A stretch of DNA of 7,622 bases from positions 1 to 7,622 of the forward strand of contig JAODNL010000510.1 of NCBI GenBank assembly GCA_025465405.1, read 5' to 3'. Of the stretch, positions 5,205 to 7,622 are shown piece after piece. Every line of letters starts with the position of its first letter. Within the stretch, counting starts at the first letter, position 1. This DNA comes from Pseudonocardiales bacterium (lineage in GTDB: Bacteria; Actinomycetota; Actinomycetes; Mycobacteriales; Jatrophihabitantaceae). The translations under genes were made by a program, and so were the position numbers. Under the pieces are notes generated by a model. The model did not search any database. It worked only from the letters and a program-made list of their open reading frames with translations, and was not told the DNA's origin.

Positions 5205-6707
5205 ATGCGCATCGTTCCCGGCCGGACCGATTCGGTCATCGTGGTGGGAGCCGGCCTCGGCGGCCTGTCCGCGGCGCTGTACCTGGCCGGTGCCGGCCGG
5301 CACGTCACCGTCGTGGAGCGCGAGGGCGTGCCGGGTGGACGCGCCGGCCTGATCCACGATCACGGCTACCGGTTCGACACCGGCCCGACCGTGTTGACGA
5401 TGCCCGAGCTGCTCGCGCAGCCGCTCGCGGCGGTCGGCGAGGACCTCGACGACTGGCTGTCCCTGCACCGTCTCGACCCCGCCTACCGCGCGCGGTTCGC
5501 CGACGGCTCCAGCATCGACGTGCGGCCCGACGTCGACGCGATGGCCGACGAGATCGCCGCGACGTGTGGGCGCAAGGACGCCGACGGTTACCGCCGCTTC
5601 GTGGCGTTCCTCCGCGAGCTGTATCGCGTCGAGATGCCGCACTTCATCGACCGCAACCTCGACTCACCGCTGCAGCTCGTCGGCGCACCGCTGGCCCGGC
5701 TCGCCCTCATGGGGGCATTCCGCCGGCTCGCCCCGAAGGTCGCCAGCTATGTCACCGACGAGCGGCTGCGCCGACTGTTCTCCTTCCAGGCCATGTACGC
5801 GGGGCTGGCCCCGGCGCAGGCGCTGGCGATCTACGCCGTGATCACCTACATGGACTGCGTGGAGGGCGTGTACTTCCCCGAGGGCGGGATGCACGCCGTG
5901 CCACGGGCCCTGTGCGGCGCGGCCGCGGCGCACGGTGTCACCTTCCGCTACAACACCACCGTCGCCGGCATCGAGGTGAGCAGCGGCCGCGCGCGCGCGG
6001 TCGTCACCGCCGACGGGGAGCGCATCCCCGCCGACGCAATCGTCGTCAACGCCGACCTGCCGACCGCCTACCGGCAGCTGCTGCCACCCGGCTACGCGCC
6101 CCGCCGGCTGCGCAGCGCGCGCTACTCGCCGTCCGCCGTGGTGCTGCACGCCGGCTCGAGCACGTCGTTTGCCGGCGGGGCGCACCACACGATCAACTTC
6201 GGGGGCAGTTGGGATGCCACGTTCGAGCAGATCGTCGAGCGCGGCGAGCTGATGAGCGACCCGTCGTTCCTGCTGACGACACCGACGCTCACCGACCCGT
6301 CGCTTGCGCCCGCAAACCGGCATACCTACTACGCGCTGTTCCCGACGCCGAACCTCGACCCTCGTCGCGGCGCGCCGATCGACTGGGCGAACGAGGGCAC
6401 CCGCTATCGCGAACGGATCATCGACACGCTGGAAAGCCGCGGTTACCAGGGATTTCGCGACGGCATCGAATGTGAGCACCTCATCACGCCGGCGGACTGG
6501 CAGGCGCAGGGAATCACGGCCGGCACACCCTTCGCGGCCGCGCACACGTTCGGCCAGACCGGGCCGTTCCGCCCGCCGACGCTCGATCGCCGCGTCGAGA
6601 ACCTGGTGTTCTGCGGGTCGAACACGCAGCCGGGTGTCGGCGTGCCCATGGTGCTCGTGTCCGGACGCCTCGCCGCAGAGCGGATTACCGGTCACCTGTC
6701 ACGATGA
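5205..6707 (+). CDS. crtI: Phytoene desaturase (CrtI family)
   Basis: This FAD-dependent, membrane-associated flavoprotein introduces double bonds into 15-cis-phytoene, typically giving lycopene after four desaturations; the number of steps cannot be read from sequence. The 500-residue protein is normal length. The N-terminal dinucleotide-binding fold is VIVVGAGLGGLSAALYLAGAG, with glycines 15, 17, 19 and 20 and the ribose-binding acidic residue E38 in VVEREGVPGGRAG. RFDTGPTVLTMP follows near residue 63. The C-terminal family signature occupies 466-487 (NLVFCGSNTQPG, then VGVPMVLVSG); it has Ser-Asn where the common form has Ala/Gly-Gly/Ser. The ATG at 5205 starts just ahead of the FAD fold; an upstream ATG at 5052 in the same frame would add 51 codons overlapping crtE and is rejected. 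It follows crtE by 55 bases and precedes crtB by four. Confidence 0.95.
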   Translation: MRIVPGRTDSVIVVGAGLGGLSAALYLAGAGRHVTVVEREGVPGGRAGLIHDHGYRFDTGPTVLTMPELLAQPLAAVGEDLDDWLSLHRLDPAYRARFADGSSIDVRPDVDAMADEIAATCGRKDADGYRRFVAFLRELYRVEMPHFIDRNLDSPLQLVGAPLARLALMGAFRRLAPKVASYVTDERLRRLFSFQAMYAGLAPAQALAIYAVITYMDCVEGVYFPEGGMHAVPRALCGAAAAHGVTFRYNTTVAGIEVSSGRARAVVTADGERIPADAIVVNADLPTAYRQLLPPGYAPRRLRSARYSPSAVVLHAGSSTSFAGGAHHTINFGGSWDATFEQIVERGELMSDPSFLLTTPTLTDPSLAPANRHTYYALFPTPNLDPRRGAPIDWANEGTRYRERIIDTLESRGYQGFRDGIECEHLITPADWQAQGITAGTPFAAAHTFGQTGPFRPPTLDRRVENLVFCGSNTQPGVGVPMVLVSGRLAAERITGHLSR

Positions 6708-6711
6708 CGAG

Positions 6712-7622
6712 GTGACGGCGCGGCACGACCTCGACGCGGCGGGCATCACCGAGCCGGCCCTCCGCGCAAGCTACGAGCGATGCCGGCGCCTCAACGCCGA
6801 ACACGGCAAGACGTACTACCTCGCGACGCTCCTGTTGCCGCCGGCCAAGCGGCCGTATGTGCACGCGCTCTACGGCTTCGCTCGGCACGTCGACGACATC
6901 GTCGACGATCTCAATCCCGCACTCGACGCGCAGGAACGGGCCGCCCGGTTCACGACCTGGAGCGAGGACTTCCTCGCCGACCTCGACTGGGGAGCGACCA
7001 GCGATCCCGTCAGCCGCGCGGTCATCGACACGATCCAGCGCTGGGAAATCCCCACCGGCTACTTCGCCGACTTCCTCGACTCGATGCGACTGGACCTCAC
7101 GGTCACCGGCTATGCCACCTACGACGAGCTCGCGCGGTACATGTGGGGCTCGGCCGGAGTGATCGGGCTGCAGATGCTGCCGATCCTCGGGCGCGCCGAC
7201 GACAGCGTGCGCTGGGACGTGCTCGAACCACACGCCGTCGACCTGGGCCTGGCCTTCCAGCTCACCAACTTCATTCGGGACGTCGCCGAGGACCTGCATC
7301 GGGGGCGGGTGTATCTGCCGCAGGAGTCGCTGGACATGTTCGGCGTCGACCGCGATCGCCTGTGGCGCGGTCGCGTGGACGAACCGATCCGCAACCTGCT
7401 GGCGTGGGAGATCGAGCGGGCCCGTGGCCTGTACCGCAGTGCCGAGCAGGGCGTCGAGCTCGTCCACCCGACGTCGCGCGACTGCCTCCGCACTGCGCTC
7501 ACGCTGTATGCGGAGATCCTCGACGCGATCGAGCGAGCCGACTACGACGTATTCCACGGCCGGGTTGCCGTCAGCACCCGCCGACGGGTCGGCGTCGGGG
7601 TCAGCGCATTGCGGAAGGCGTG
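6712..7622 (+). CDS. crtB: Phytoene synthase, 3' end at window edge
   Basis: This enzyme joins two GGPP molecules head to head into phytoene, the substrate of the desaturase encoded just before it. 303 residues are visible and the open frame runs off the window. The last two bases, TG, follow LRKA, which looks like a natural C-terminus, so the missing base may complete a TGA stop. Both aspartate-rich motifs are intact: DDIVDD (D61-D66) after YGFARHV, and RDVAED with D190 and D194 in NFIRDVAEDLHRGRVYLP. The GTG at 6712 is the only sensible start; it lies four bases after the crtI stop, and CACGAT ends six bases before it, as in the leaderless genes here. Within an operon, translational coupling is equally likely. 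GACGAG just before GTG is too close and too weak to be a good ribosome site. Confidence 0.95.
   Translation, partial: MTARHDLDAAGITEPALRASYERCRRLNAEHGKTYYLATLLLPPAKRPYVHALYGFARHVDDIVDDLNPALDAQERAARFTTWSEDFLADLDWGATSDPVSRAVIDTIQRWEIPTGYFADFLDSMRLDLTVTGYATYDELARYMWGSAGVIGLQMLPILGRADDSVRWDVLEPHAVDLGLAFQLTNFIRDVAEDLHRGRVYLPQESLDMFGVDRDRLWRGRVDEPIRNLLAWEIERARGLYRSAEQGVELVHPTSRDCLRTALTLYAEILDAIERADYDVFHGRVAVSTRRRVGVGVSALRKA

Noticed and set aside
6704..6715. ATG at 6704 overlapping the crtI stop as a crtB start
   Set aside because: It reads ATG ACG AGG TGA and stops at once; crtB is in another frame and starts at the GTG at 6712.
1..7622. tRNA, rRNA, insertion sequence, prophage or defence genes
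   Set aside because: No such element was recognised on either strand; gaps between genes are at most about 110 bases and are accounted for above.

Overview
This 7.6 kb window is dense, GC-rich chromosomal DNA with strongly G/C-biased third codon positions. Several starts are GTG, and several genes lack any Shine-Dalgarno sequence but carry a -10-like hexamer 6-8 bases before the start codon, the arrangement expected of leaderless transcripts. Together with the gene families (a SirA-CysH pair with an APS-type CysH, an actinobacterial-type YbaK, and metF divergent from a prenyl synthase) this points to an actinobacterium (Actinomycetota). The metF/prenyl synthase divergence with a GNAT gene nearby resembles what I recall of Mycobacterium tuberculosis around Rv2170-Rv2173. 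I cannot name the order or genus.

Left part (1-1895): the 3' two thirds of a siroheme/[4Fe-4S] sulfite (or nitrite) reductase overlaps an APS reductase by 13 bases. These are consecutive steps of assimilatory sulfate reduction: APS to sulfite, then sulfite to sulfide. Middle (1923-3061): a YbaK-family aminoacyl-tRNA-deacylase-like protein and a GNAT acetyltransferase, each preceded by what looks like its own leaderless promoter. The 112-base gap between the convergent GNAT and metF stops is filled by short GC-rich tandem repeats; one 42-base unit duplicates the end of the GNAT gene, including its stop codon.

Right part (3174-7622): metF (methylenetetrahydrofolate reductase, minus strand) is divergent from a carotenoid operon, crtE-crtI-crtB (GGPP synthase, phytoene desaturase, phytoene synthase). 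The set is sufficient to make lycopene or a related desaturated C40 carotene from C5 prenyl precursors; any cyclase, elongase or glycosyltransferase would lie beyond the right edge. Only 23 bases separate the metF and crtE starts, and the two proposed -10 elements share two base pairs, so the two genes may be fired from one bidirectional promoter.

I found no RNA genes, CRISPR array, insertion sequence or phage/defence module. The genes are all of recognisable families; the points worth a second look are in the promoters, the repeats and a few residue-level oddities.
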